Of a DNA stretch of 64,000 nt, positions 18,007 through 25,252 are shown in pieces. Made by a program: the position numbers and the translations under genes. Source of the stretch: Bacillus sp. AFS006103 (GTDB lineage: Bacteria; Bacillota; Bacilli; Bacillales; Cytobacillaceae); assembly GCA_002559145.1 (NCBI GenBank), contig NTXX01000004.1:128390-192389 (forward strand), in the 5' to 3' direction. The stretch's first letter is position 1. Each line of letters opens with the position of its first letter. Under the pieces are notes generated by a model. The model made no database searches and was not told where the DNA came from. It saw only the letters and a program-made list of their open reading frames with translations.

Positions 18007-18122
18007 ATTCCGCCAAGTTTTGCTTTTATTCCGCCGTTTGGAGCGGGGATTCCGCCAAGTCTCCCGGTTATTCCGCCAAACTGAAGACGCATTCCGCCAA
18101 CTTCACTATTTATTCCGCCAAA
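18007..18122 (+). repeat. 21-bp periodic ATTCCGCCAA array, copy A
   Basis: Six copies of ATTCCGCC(AA) start at 18007, 18028, 18049, 18070, 18091 and 18112, exactly 21 bp apart, with unrelated 11-13-base spacers. It lies in the intergenic region between the IMEF and shell genes, its near edge 108 bp before the shell start codon. Related arrays are at 52737 and 63530. Confidence 0.92.
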
Positions 18123-18168
18123 CACCAAAAACAGCTAAATTAAGTCTGTTCACTTATGTAAAAACTAC

Positions 18169-18741
18169 CTAAATTAAACTACCAACCGTAAACCCCTTTT
18201 TATATTTAGCAGCAGGTACAACCGGAGCAGCAGCTGAAGTGGTACCTGCTCGGTCTAAATGGTCATGGTCGTGATCATGATGGGCATGCGGGTCTACATA
18301 GTCGTTATCAAATCGTTGATTAATCTCCAACAACATTGCTTTCACCTGCTGGTAATCCGAGTAAGAAACTTCCCGCAACTGGTTCAGCATCGTGCTACGT
18401 TCCTCATCGGTAAAACGAAACAGGGCTAAATCAAGATGTTCGACAAAATTATGTAAGCCAAACTTTTCAAGGTTCAACTCTTGCAATAGCCGATTAAACT
18501 CATTATTTGTGGGAGCGAAATCTTTTTCATCTTTTTCTTTTTCAAATTTACTAATCAGTGGAATTAGTTCAACTAGACGAGACAGTCGTTGCTCCTCTTC
18601 TTCAAAAATATGATGATAATAAAGACGTTCATGGTCATCTGTGGCATTTTGAATGACTGGATCGAGCATATTCATAAATTTCTCTATGGCATCTTTGGTC
18701 GTAGTAAAAATATGATAAAAAATCTTTAATTCTTCTTTCAT
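18169..18741 (-). CDS. IMEF-type iron-mineralising encapsulin cargo protein
   Basis: The 190-residue, mainly helical protein of ferritin-like character has the acidic/His segment YYHHIFEEEEQRLSR near residues 40-54. A His/Asp-rich linker (HAHHDHDHDHLDR) and Ala/Pro spacer follow, and it ends in the encapsulin targeting peptide GFTVGSLI at the extreme C-terminus. This matches IMEF cargo, which oxidises and stores iron inside encapsulins. The ATG at 18741 follows AGGGGTG by 6 bases, so an upstream GTG is rejected. First gene of the nanocompartment operon. No clear Fur box is seen upstream. Confidence 0.9.
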   Translation of the reverse strand: MKEELKIFYHIFTTTKDAIEKFMNMLDPVIQNATDDHERLYYHHIFEEEEQRLSRLVELIPLISKFEKEKDEKDFAPTNNEFNRLLQELNLEKFGLHNFVEHLDLALFRFTDEERSTMLNQLREVSYSDYQQVKAMLLEINQRFDNDYVDPHAHHDHDHDHLDRAGTTSAAAPVVPAAKYKKGFTVGSLI

Positions 18742-18813
18742 TAAATGCACCCCTAGATTTCAACTACTTGTCATTATTGACGTAGGAAAGCATTTTTAAA
18801 ACCGTTACCACAA

Positions 18814-18847
18814 ATAAAAAAAGACTAGTAGCCAAGTTCTACTAGTT
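18814..18847 (-). terminator. Orphan terminator-like hairpin
   Basis: Perfect 8-bp stem ACTAGTAG/CTACTAGT (18824-18846) followed on the minus strand by a T7 run. It points toward the IMEF gene, but no minus-strand gene now ends here, as the endonuclease gene upstream is on the plus strand. It may mark where an insertion separated genes. Confidence 0.55.
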
Positions 18848-18896
18848 AAAATTATTTTCGCTTGAAAAATCGTGTTTAGTAGTTAATACTACAAAT

Positions 18897-18925
18897 TTGA
18901 TATGAATTATCTTAAATGGTAAAAT
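18897..18925 (+). promoter_or_regulatory. Promoter of the homing endonuclease gene
   Basis: -35 TTGATA (18897-18902), 17-base spacer, -10 TAAAAT (18920-18925), 57 bases before the start codon. A small hairpin GTAGT-TAAT-ACTAC lies just upstream. Confidence 0.6.
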
Positions 18926-18982
18926 TAAATAGGAACATACGTTTCTTCCCTTTTATTAAATCACTTTAACGGAGGTGCACTA

Positions 18983-19390
18983 ATGGAGGATTGGGAGGCA
19001 GCTTACCTAGCAGGTATTATTGATGGTGAGGGCACAATTACCTTAACAAGAATGCATGAAAAGGAACATCGCCGCCCATGTATAACTATTGCATCTACGG
19101 ACATAGAACTTTTAACTTATCTACAGAAATTAACCGAAGGTACCATAAATAATAAAAAAAACTATAATCCTGACAGACATAAAGATTCCTACACACTAAA
19201 TATTAAGAGTAAAAAAACTATCTTATTTTTATTAAATCGTATTACGCCCTTTTTAAGAGTAGATAAAAAGAAAAATCGTGCTTTATGGATACTCGACAAT
19301 TATGAAATTGTTACTCCGAGGAACGGAAAATATAACAAAGACTCCCTAGAAAAGAAAATCACCTTCGAAAATTCCTTTTTTCAGATATAA
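18983..19390 (+). CDS. LAGLIDADG homing endonuclease beside ssrA
   Basis: The 135-residue protein has one LAGLIDADG-type motif, YLAGIIDGEGTITL (LAGIIDGEG at residues 9-17) with its acidic catalytic residue. Single-motif enzymes of this family work as homodimers on near-palindromic sites. A GGAGG site is 7 bases before the ATG. It is not inside the intron that splits ssrA: it is on the other strand, 43 bases beyond the tmRNA 3' end, with its own promoter. Its natural target is probably the intron-free ssrA T-loop sequence (inference). RNA-maturase activity is also possible. Confidence 0.87.
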   Translation: MEDWEAAYLAGIIDGEGTITLTRMHEKEHRRPCITIASTDIELLTYLQKLTEGTINNKKNYNPDRHKDSYTLNIKSKKTILFLLNRITPFLRVDKKKNRALWILDNYEIVTPRNGKYNKDSLEKKITFENSFFQI

Positions 19391-19422
19391 AAAAAGACCA
19401 GCATCTCTGCTGGTCTTTCTTT
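19386..19422. terminator. Bidirectional terminator between ssrA and endonuclease gene
   Basis: Perfect 11-bp stem AAAGACCAGCA (19393-19403), TCTC loop, TGCTGGTCTTT (19408-19418), with A/T runs on both sides. It ends both the tmRNA precursor (minus) and the endonuclease mRNA (plus). Confidence 0.9.
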
Positions 19423-19433
19423 CCACTATGTAG

Positions 19434-20068
19434 TGGAGACGGTGGGACGTGCTCTTCCATGCTTTCGTCATGGCACTGACTATATCTTGAACCTGCCATC
19501 AAACAGGTCCTCCGGCGTCTTATGCGAATCATAAATTTACCTCTTCAAGGTATGATTTCACATCCTAGTACTACCACTTAAACATGGCAGCCTATAAGTC
19601 GATACACGGCTGTTGGATTACTCCACATACCGCTCGGCATTGCCCTATCACATTGAAGTGACTTAGGTTTCACCGATAAAGCCGAATTTTCACTTATGTG
19701 TTACCACATAAGGCGACTAATACTAATCGAACCCACGTCCAAAGATATCGCCACTTAAGCTTCTACGAGTGTAGTCGATATATTGGTGTTTCGCTGAAGC
19801 CATATGCCTATCGACCGGCGTCCGGTCAGCTAGCCTGGTTGTTCTCTTCCTTCGTCCTCAGGCGGTGGACTCCGGCGTAGCCTACTAAGAGTGAGTCCGC
19901 TACCCTACCACATAGGCGATGGAGGGGCGAACAGCTATGCAGTTATTAAGCTGCGAAAGCTAGGTTGTTGTTAGTTTTGCCAGTTATGGCTTTGACGTTT
20001 TAACGAGGCCGATCCCCTCGACTCGCGACCTAAGCTCAAACTACCCCTGTCGAATCCGTAGCGTCCCC
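19434..20068 (-). ncRNA. ssrA: Transfer-messenger RNA (tmRNA), split by a group I intron
   Basis: The 5' end GGGGACG (20068-20062) pairs with CGTCTCC at the 3' end to form the acceptor stem. The region after it (GGATTCGACAGGGGTAG, GAGCTTAGGTCGCGAGTCGA) is typical Bacillus tmRNA. The resume frame (19981-19946) reads GGC AAA ACT and so on, giving the tag GKTNNNLAFAA and then two TAA stops. Exon 1 is 20068-19726 and exon 2 is 19447-19434; spliced length is 357 nt, normal. The T-arm GTGGG-TTCGATT-CCCAC is restored only after removal of the intron. The 3' end reads A then CTA, so CCA is not encoded. It lies downstream of smpB, as in B. subtilis. Confidence 0.96.
19448..19725 (-). mobile_element. 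Group I intron in the tmRNA T-loop, 278 nt, no ORF
   Basis: Exon 1 ends ...TTCGAT and exon 2 begins TCCCAC. The exon ends in U and the intron ends in G, as group I introns require. P1 forms between exon CGAU and intron GUCG with the U-G pair at the splice site. P2 is a perfect 8-bp hairpin with a GTAA loop. Core strings GGTGAAACCTAAGTC, GGCAATGCCGAGC and TCAAGATATAGTC (P7 strand) are classical, and CCATG-ACGAAAG-CATGG can be P9. No reading frame of use is present. It must splice to give a working T-arm. Confidence 0.92.
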
Positions 20069-20179
20069 ATATTAAAAGGAGCTGCAATCTTTGTTAAAGA
20101 TTAAAGCTTTAGACGTTAGGAATGCTCAAGCAATGTTATTTGAGCAAAGTTATTTCATCGCTAACTTAGCGACAAACTT

Positions 20180-20207
20180 ATTATAACACACTGTAAGGAT
20201 TTTTCAA
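20180..20207 (-). promoter_or_regulatory. ssrA promoter
   Basis: On the minus strand -35 TTGAAA (20207-20202), 16-base spacer, consensus -10 TATAAT (20185-20180). Transcription would start near 20173, giving a leader of about 105 bases before the mature 5' end, to be removed by RNase P. The leader holds hairpins such as TGCTCAA/TTGAGCA (20123-20146). Confidence 0.8.
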
Positions 20208-20245
20208 TTGTAAGTATCTGTAAAACAATTTCCAATTCACTCTGG

Positions 20246-20713
20246 CTACATCTTCTGACGATCACGGAAGGCCCGTTCGATTTCACGCTTCGCTTCTTTT
20301 TGCTTCAGAGATTCACGCTTATCATAATTCTTCTTACCTTTTGCTAGACCAATTAACACCTTACAAAAGCCATTTTTTAAATAAAGCTTTAATGGAACAA
20401 GGGCGTAACCAGCCTCTTTTGTTTCTCCGATTAGTTTATTAATTTCGCGCTTATGGAGTAATAGCTTTCGTGTTCGTAATGGGTCATGATTAAAAATGTT
20501 GCCTTGTTCATACGGACTGACATGCATCCCGAAAAGTATGGCTTCCCCATTTTGAATCCGTGCATAGGCATCCTTAAGATTCACTTTACCACCACGAATT
20601 GACTTAATTTCGGTACCCTGCAGAACAATTCCAGCTTCGTAGGTTTCTTCAATAAAATAATCATGGTAAGCCTTTTTGTTTTGTGCACAAACTTTTCCTT
20701 CACCTTTTGGCAT
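20246..20713 (-). CDS. smpB: SsrA-binding protein SmpB
   Basis: The 155-residue protein binds tmRNA and brings it to stalled ribosomes for trans-translation. Family landmarks are [20 protein letters not shown] at the start, [33 protein letters not shown] and the basic C-terminal tail ending RAFRDRQKM that enters the ribosome decoding site. The ATG at 20713 follows GAGGTG by about 7 bases, so an in-frame upstream GTG is rejected. It is immediately upstream of ssrA. Confidence 0.97.
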   Translation of the reverse strand: MPKGEGKVCAQNKKAYHDYFIEETYEAGIVLQGTEIKSIRGGKVNLKDAYARIQNGEAILFGMHVSPYEQGNIFNHDPLRTRKLLLHKREINKLIGETKEAGYALVPLKLYLKNGFCKVLIGLAKGKKNYDKRESLKQKEAKREIERAFRDRQKM

Positions 20714-21229
20714 CTTTTTCACCTCATCTTAAAATTTATTTTAGCAGAATATAATAGCTACTACAATTGAAAGAGAGCCCTAACTCATTAAAGGTTTCCG
20801 TTTCCTGTCGCAATACGTCAGCTTATTGCAAAGGAAAATGCAAACCAAAATGTAATCCTTTTTGCACTATAAAATGTAGGGCAATTTGTAAGTTGCGTAG
20901 ATTTGAGAATTCATAGGCGGAGAATTTCCGCCTAATGTATATAGGGGAAGCTTGTGAAGCGGATATAAGCGGAGTTATTCCTGTTAACTCCTCTAAATAA
21001 GACAAAATCTAAAGATTGGGATCATATAAGCGGAAAAACTCTCCTTATTTTTAAGGAAATATGGTTATTTCCCAATTTAGCCGGAAATTCTCCGTTTATC
21101 GAAATCCCTTTATATCTACAAAAATATACCTCCAAATTGCCATACAATTTGAAGGTCATTTTGCATTACAGTATTAATGTTTGTAATAGTTAACGGAACC
21201 CATAACTAGATCATGGGCTCCCGTTAGGA
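20714..21229. other. Non-coding gap between smpB and rnr with inverted repeats
   Basis: About 515 bases without a convincing gene. It holds a near-perfect inverted repeat TAGGCGGAGAATTTCCGCCTA (20914-20934) and several loose GCGGA/TCCG segments (20959, 20969, 21030, 21080). A hairpin of the rnr 3' end, AACGGGAGCCCAT with ATGGGTTCCGTT (21191-21226), has no T-tract. A 60-codon open frame at 20823-21005 lacks a ribosome site and family resemblance. Confidence 0.6.
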
Positions 21230-23659
21230 TTATTTATTTTTCCGCTTTGTACTTTTGTTTTTAGGAACGTTATCATAAAATTTACGTTTCTTCTTCGCTT
21301 TATTTCCTTGACCGCTGCCGCCTTCAGACTTGGCATTGGAACCTCCGCCTTGGCCTTGACTACGACCACTGCCTCCACCTTGACCTCGGCCACCACTGCC
21401 GCCTTGACCTTGACCGCGACCACCGCCGCCGCCTTGCTGTTTATTCCTGCGCGGCTTCTTGGTATCACTGCCTGTACTGAAAACTCTTGGCGTTTCCGAC
21501 CGTTCGCGACGAGGAGTACCCTTCATGCCGACAATTTCAAAATCAATCGCACGCTCATCCTTATTGACTTTTACAACACGAATGGTAATTTCATCGCCAA
21601 TTCGGAACACATTCCCTGTTCGCTCACCAATCATCGCCAGTTGGCGCTCATCATAGCGGTAATAATCATCGGTCATATAGCTGACATGGACAAGGCCCTC
21701 AATTGTATTCGGCAGCTCCACAAACATACCGAAATTCGTCACAGAGCTTATAATGCCGTCGTACTCAACGCCAATCTTATCTTCCATAAATTCAGCTTTC
21801 TTCAAATCATCTGTTTCCCGCTCAGCATCAACAGAGCGGCGCTCCATTTTTGAAGAATGATCAGCAATCTCAGGTAAGCGCACATTCCATTTTTCCTGGG
21901 TGGTTGAATCAAGCTTTCCTTCGATTAAGTATGTCCGGATTAAGCGATGCACAATGGTATCCGGATAACGGCGAATCGGTGAGGTGAAATGGGTATAGAA
22001 CTCGGTTGATAAACCAAAATGTCCGAGACTTTCTGGATCATATTTGGCCTGCTGCATTGAGCGAAGCATCACCTTTGAGACCACCATTTCCTCAGGTTTA
22101 CCTTGCACTTCTTCAATAATCTCTTGAAGGGCTTTAGGATGGACATCATTTGCAGTCCCTTTTACGATGTAGCCAAAGTTGGTGATAAACTCGAAAAATC
22201 TGCGCAGTTTATCTTCCTTTGGATCCTCGTGGATACGGTAAATAAAGGGAACCTCCATCCAATGGAAATGCTCTGCCACTGTTTCATTTGCGGCCAACAT
22301 AAACTCTTCAATTAGCTTTTCTGCTACCGAGCGCTCCCGAAGAACCACATCAGTGGGCTTTCCTTCCTCATCGACCAGAATCTTTGATTCTTTAAAATCG
22401 AAGTCAATCGCGCCCCGCTTCATCCGTTTGTTCCGTAAGATAGCGGCTAACTCCTCCATCATTTCAAACATTGGCACGAGCGGTTCGTAACGCGTGCGCG
22501 TTGCTTCATCATGTTCAGCCAGAATCAGATTCACATCTGAATAGGTCATTCGCTCTGTTGTTTTAATCACAGATTGAAAAATCTCATGCGAAACAACTGC
22601 GCCCTCCGAGTTAATTTCCATTTCGCAAGATAACACCAGACGGTCTACTTTCGGATTTAAGGAACAGATTCCATTCGATAAACGGTGTGGAATCATCGGG
22701 ATCACCCGGTCGACTAAATACACACTCGTCGCCCGTTCCTCTGCTTCGAGGTCAATCGGCGTACCTTCTTTTACATAATAGCTAACATCAGCAATATGGA
22801 CGCCCAGCCTATAGTTGCCATTCGCAAGCTTGGTCACCGTTACCGCATCATCCAGGTCTTTCGCATCGGCACCGTCAATCGTGACTATCGTTTCATTCCT
22901 AAGGTCACGTCGGTTGGCTAATTCACTTTCATCGATGGTGTCAGGCACCTCGTTTGCTTGTTTTAACACCTCGTCAGGAAAGGCCATCGGTAAACCGTGT
23001 TTATGTATGACGGAAAGAATGTCCACGCCTGGGTCGTTTTTGTGCCCGAGAATGGTAATGACTTCGCCCTCAGCACTTTTGCGGCCTTCTGGATAGGTTA
23101 CAAGCTTCACAACCACTTTATGTCCCTCGACTGCCCCTTTAGACGCTGCCTTTGGAATGAAAATATCACTCGCAAATTTTTTATCATCTGGAATGACAAA
23201 GCCAAAGCTTTTGCTTTCCACATACGTTCCAACAATTTGCTGGACACCACGTTCTATAATACGGATAATACTGCCTTCCCTGCGCTGCCCCGCGCTTTCA
23301 GAAGAAACACGCGCTAAAACGATATCCCCATGCATCGCCGTATTGGTTTCATTAGGCGGAATAAAGATATCATCCATTCCTGGCTCATCCGGTGCGACAA
23401 AGGCAAATCCTTTTGCATGACCGATAAGCTTACCGCGAATTAAGTTCATTTTCTCCGGCAGTCCATAACGGTTACTGCGCGTTCTGACAACTAACCCTTT
23501 CTCCTCCATTTGGACGAGTGCTTTCACAAACTCTTTAAAATCGCTTGAATCTTGGATGCCAAAGGCTGTCTCAAGTTCCTGTACGGTTAATGGCTTGTAA
23601 GCCTCATCCTTCATATATTGTAGTACCCTATCAATATGCATTTGTATATTATCTTCCAA
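21230..23659 (-). CDS. rnr: Ribonuclease R
   Basis: The 809-residue 3'-5' exoribonuclease degrades structured RNA and, with SmpB/tmRNA, the mRNA of stalled ribosomes. Order: N-terminal winged helix (about 1-65), two cold-shock/OB domains, catalytic RNB domain with [16 protein letters not shown] (acidic site, near residue 266), S1 domain, then a long Gly/Gln/Arg tail (from about 745) ending [21 protein letters not shown] (basic end quoted from [10 protein letters not shown]). The TTG start at 23659 is supported by AGGAGG 7 bases upstream; the next ATG is 18 bases further in. One copy of GGTGTCAGGCACC lies within. Confidence 0.96.
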   Translation of the reverse strand: MEDNIQMHIDRVLQYMKDEAYKPLTVQELETAFGIQDSSDFKEFVKALVQMEEKGLVVRTRSNRYGLPEKMNLIRGKLIGHAKGFAFVAPDEPGMDDIFIPPNETNTAMHGDIVLARVSSESAGQRREGSIIRIIERGVQQIVGTYVESKSFGFVIPDDKKFASDIFIPKAASKGAVEGHKVVVKLVTYPEGRKSAEGEVITILGHKNDPGVDILSVIHKHGLPMAFPDEVLKQANEVPDTIDESELANRRDLRNETIVTIDGADAKDLDDAVTVTKLANGNYRLGVHIADVSYYVKEGTPIDLEAEERATSVYLVDRVIPMIPHRLSNGICSLNPKVDRLVLSCEMEINSEGAVVSHEIFQSVIKTTERMTYSDVNLILAEHDEATRTRYEPLVPMFEMMEELAAILRNKRMKRGAIDFDFKESKILVDEEGKPTDVVLRERSVAEKLIEEFMLAANETVAEHFHWMEVPFIYRIHEDPKEDKLRRFFEFITNFGYIVKGTANDVHPKALQEIIEEVQGKPEEMVVSKVMLRSMQQAKYDPESLGHFGLSTEFYTHFTSPIRRYPDTIVHRLIRTYLIEGKLDSTTQEKWNVRLPEIADHSSKMERRSVDAERETDDLKKAEFMEDKIGVEYDGIISSVTNFGMFVELPNTIEGLVHVSYMTDDYYRYDERQLAMIGERTGNVFRIGDEITIRVVKVNKDERAIDFEIVGMKGTPRRERSETPRVFSTGSDTKKPRRNKQQGGGGGRGQGQGGSGGRGQGGGSGRSQGQGGGSNAKSEGGSGQGNKAKKKRKFYDNVPKNKSTKRKNK
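22937..22949 (-). repeat. Dispersed palindrome GGTGCCTGACACC, copy inside rnr
   Basis: On the plus strand it reads GGTGTCAGGCACC, the reverse complement of the 13-bp motif seen at 12675 and 48835. In rnr it encodes VPDT, the same residues as in the M20 peptidase gene. Confidence 0.8.
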
Positions 23660-23686
23660 ATCTAATCCTCCTTTATAGGTGCTTTG

Positions 23687-24433
23687 TTAATCGTGCCAGT
23701 CGAGTTTTTCTAAAAATGCATAGACATCCTCATGCAATTGTTCCCGTTCTTTATCGAGCGTGATCACATGACCAGACTCCTCATACCATTTTAATTCCTT
23801 GTCAACTGATTCGATTTCGTTGTATATAATGTTCGCACTTTCTGTGTTTATCATGTTGTCATGACGTGCCTGAACGACAAACGTAGGCGCATAGATCATA
23901 TCCACATTTTCACGCACATCGGCGATTAATGCCTGTAGTGCTCTTAATGTTTTCATCGGTGTTTTCTTAAACTCATTCATTTCCAATTCGATTTGCTCGT
24001 CTGTTTTTCCTTCACGTTTTTTAAATTCACGAGCATATTCGAGAATTCCTTCATACATGACCTCTTCACTTTTTATATGCATCGGTGCGCACATTGGTAC
24101 AATCGCTTTTATAGGTACAGTGTATCCCAATTTCAAAGAAAATACGCCGCCAAGCGACAATCCCGCCACTGCAATTTCTGCGTGGCCTTTATTTTTTAAA
24201 AAATCATAGCCCTTTAAGACATCCTGCCACCAATCCTCAGGACCTGTATGAACAAGCTCCTCCGGTGGAACGCCATGCCCTTTGTAATGCGGAGCATGAC
24301 AGGTGTAGCCTTTTTTTTCTAAAAAACGCCCTAACATGCGAACATCAGCTGAATTTCCAGTAAAGCCATGTAAGAGGAGAACCGCTCGTTTTCCTCCTTT
24401 AAAGGTAAATGGCTTCGGTGTAGCAACTTTCAT
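23687..24433 (-). CDS. est: Carboxylesterase (Est30/YvaK-like alpha/beta hydrolase)
   Basis: The 248-residue cytoplasmic hydrolase has [19 protein letters not shown] at the N-terminus (oxyanion region), the nucleophile elbow GLSLGG (Ser near residue 94) and a late GHVITLD with the catalytic His near residue 222. This is the Geobacillus Est30 class, acting on short-chain esters. Same place as yvaK between secG and rnr in B. subtilis. A GGGAG site is 10 bases before the ATG. Confidence 0.93.
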   Translation of the reverse strand: MKVATPKPFTFKGGKRAVLLLHGFTGNSADVRMLGRFLEKKGYTCHAPHYKGHGVPPEELVHTGPEDWWQDVLKGYDFLKNKGHAEIAVAGLSLGGVFSLKLGYTVPIKAIVPMCAPMHIKSEEVMYEGILEYAREFKKREGKTDEQIELEMNEFKKTPMKTLRALQALIADVRENVDMIYAPTFVVQARHDNMINTESANIIYNEIESVDKELKWYEESGHVITLDKEREQLHEDVYAFLEKLDWHD

Positions 24434-24564
24434 GATAAAAACTCCCTTAATTTCAAGTCATTAGTTTAGTTTTAGCAAAGCAAGCATGAACATTCCAGAA
24501 AAAAGCTTAAGTAGTCGGTAATTATTTAAATTAATAGCTATGTTCATTTGATTTTGGCACACTA

Positions 24565-24655
24565 TAGATTGGAGCGGAAGGCGTGGAGACTCCTGCGGGA
24601 GGACGGGGCTCCCCGGTCCTCCCGCGGAAAGCAAAGCGCCTGGAGCGGAAATCTA
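24565..24655. repeat. GC-rich Bacillaceae intergenic repeat element
   Basis: A 91-bp element with TAGATT at one end and AATCTA at the other, containing GGAGCGGAAGGCG and CGCCTGGAGCGGAAAT, plus an inner stem GGGAGGACGGGGC / GTCCTCCC. I recognise the pattern from intergenic regions of many Bacillaceae genomes, where it is a multi-copy element of unknown role. It lies between secG and est. Confidence 0.75.
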
Positions 24656-24681
24656 CAGCCTTGCTTAAAAAGCTTAACAAA

Positions 24682-24708
24682 CAAAAAACCTGGCGCTCAG
24701 GCCAGGTT
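24682..24708 (-). terminator. Terminator after secG
   Basis: AACCTGGC (24708-24701 on the minus strand) pairs with GCCAGGTT (24694-24687), then T6. It suggests secG can be transcribed alone, with est-rnr-smpB from another promoter or by read-through. Confidence 0.88.
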
Positions 24709-24719
24709 GAGTTTACATA

Positions 24720-24953
24720 TTAGATTTTAAAGTACGTTACAGCAATTGAAAGCAGAATAAATAATACTGCTAATACAATCGTAATACGATGCAGAATCAA
24801 GTCAAGTCCTCGCGCTTTTTGCTTACCAAATAGTGATTCAGCACCACCTGAAATCGCACCAGATAATCCAGCGCTTTTACCTGATTGAAGAATAACAACA
24901 CCAATAAGTCCGATACTTACGATTACTAATAAGATTACAACTAATGTATGCAT
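24720..24953 (-). CDS. secG: Preprotein translocase subunit SecG
   Basis: The 77-residue protein with two membrane helices joins SecYE to promote export. It begins [20 protein letters not shown], holds the conserved loop [16 protein letters not shown] and [11 protein letters not shown], then the second helix. The ATG at 24953 lies 8 bases after AGGAGG; the in-frame GTG upstream overlaps that site. Position at the head of the est-rnr-smpB group is as in B. subtilis. Confidence 0.95.
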   Translation of the reverse strand: MHTLVVILLVIVSIGLIGVVILQSGKSAGLSGAISGGAESLFGKQKARGLDLILHRITIVLAVLFILLSIAVTYFKI

Positions 24954-25124
24954 AAAGGCCACCTCCTGTTAGTCGTACAGTTCACAATATCTCTAATCTA
25001 CCATAATATTTCCCATTTAACAATAGCAGAAATTTTGTCTGAATTAGGAGAATTACCCGTCTCAATCTAAAAAATAGAACAATCGATAATAAGAAAAATT
25101 TGGATTACAACATCTTCTAGAAAA

Positions 25125-25170
25125 TAAAAAAAGGATGAAGCAGACAATAAATACAAATTTCGTCTGCTTC
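25125..25170 (-). terminator. Terminator after the subtilase gene
   Basis: GAAGCAGAC (25170-25162 read on the minus strand) pairs with GTCTGCTTC (25145-25137), followed by ATCC and T7. Confidence 0.85.
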
Positions 25171-25252
25171 ACTCCAAATAAAATTGTTCAATTAGGTTTT
25201 TCATGGATTCTCAAATTTCGAAAAAATATTTAATTCAAAAAAATTAGCTGTT

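Noticed and set aside
17958..18143. Open frame of heptad repeats (YSAKxx) over the ATTCCGCC array
   Set aside because: The frame is a by-product of the 21-bp period. The matching frame at 63.5-64 kb is broken by the 205-bp block length, and no ribosome site or family supports translation.
18742..18800. Fur box before the IMEF cargo gene
   Set aside because: GTCAATAATGAC at about 18771-18782 is a palindrome but does not match the Fur 7-1-7 pattern well enough.
19698..19880. Small open frame inside the tmRNA gene
   Set aside because: It overlaps the structured tmRNA and the intron start; no ribosome site.
20823..21005. 60-codon minus-strand frame in the smpB-rnr gap
   Set aside because: No ribosome site, no recognisable family, and it runs through inverted repeats.
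21308..21853. 181-codon plus-strand open frame opposite rnr
   Set aside because: It is antisense to the Gly/Gln-rich tail and S1 domain of RNase R. Its Thr/Ala-rich product is the expected shadow of that repeat, with no ribosome site.
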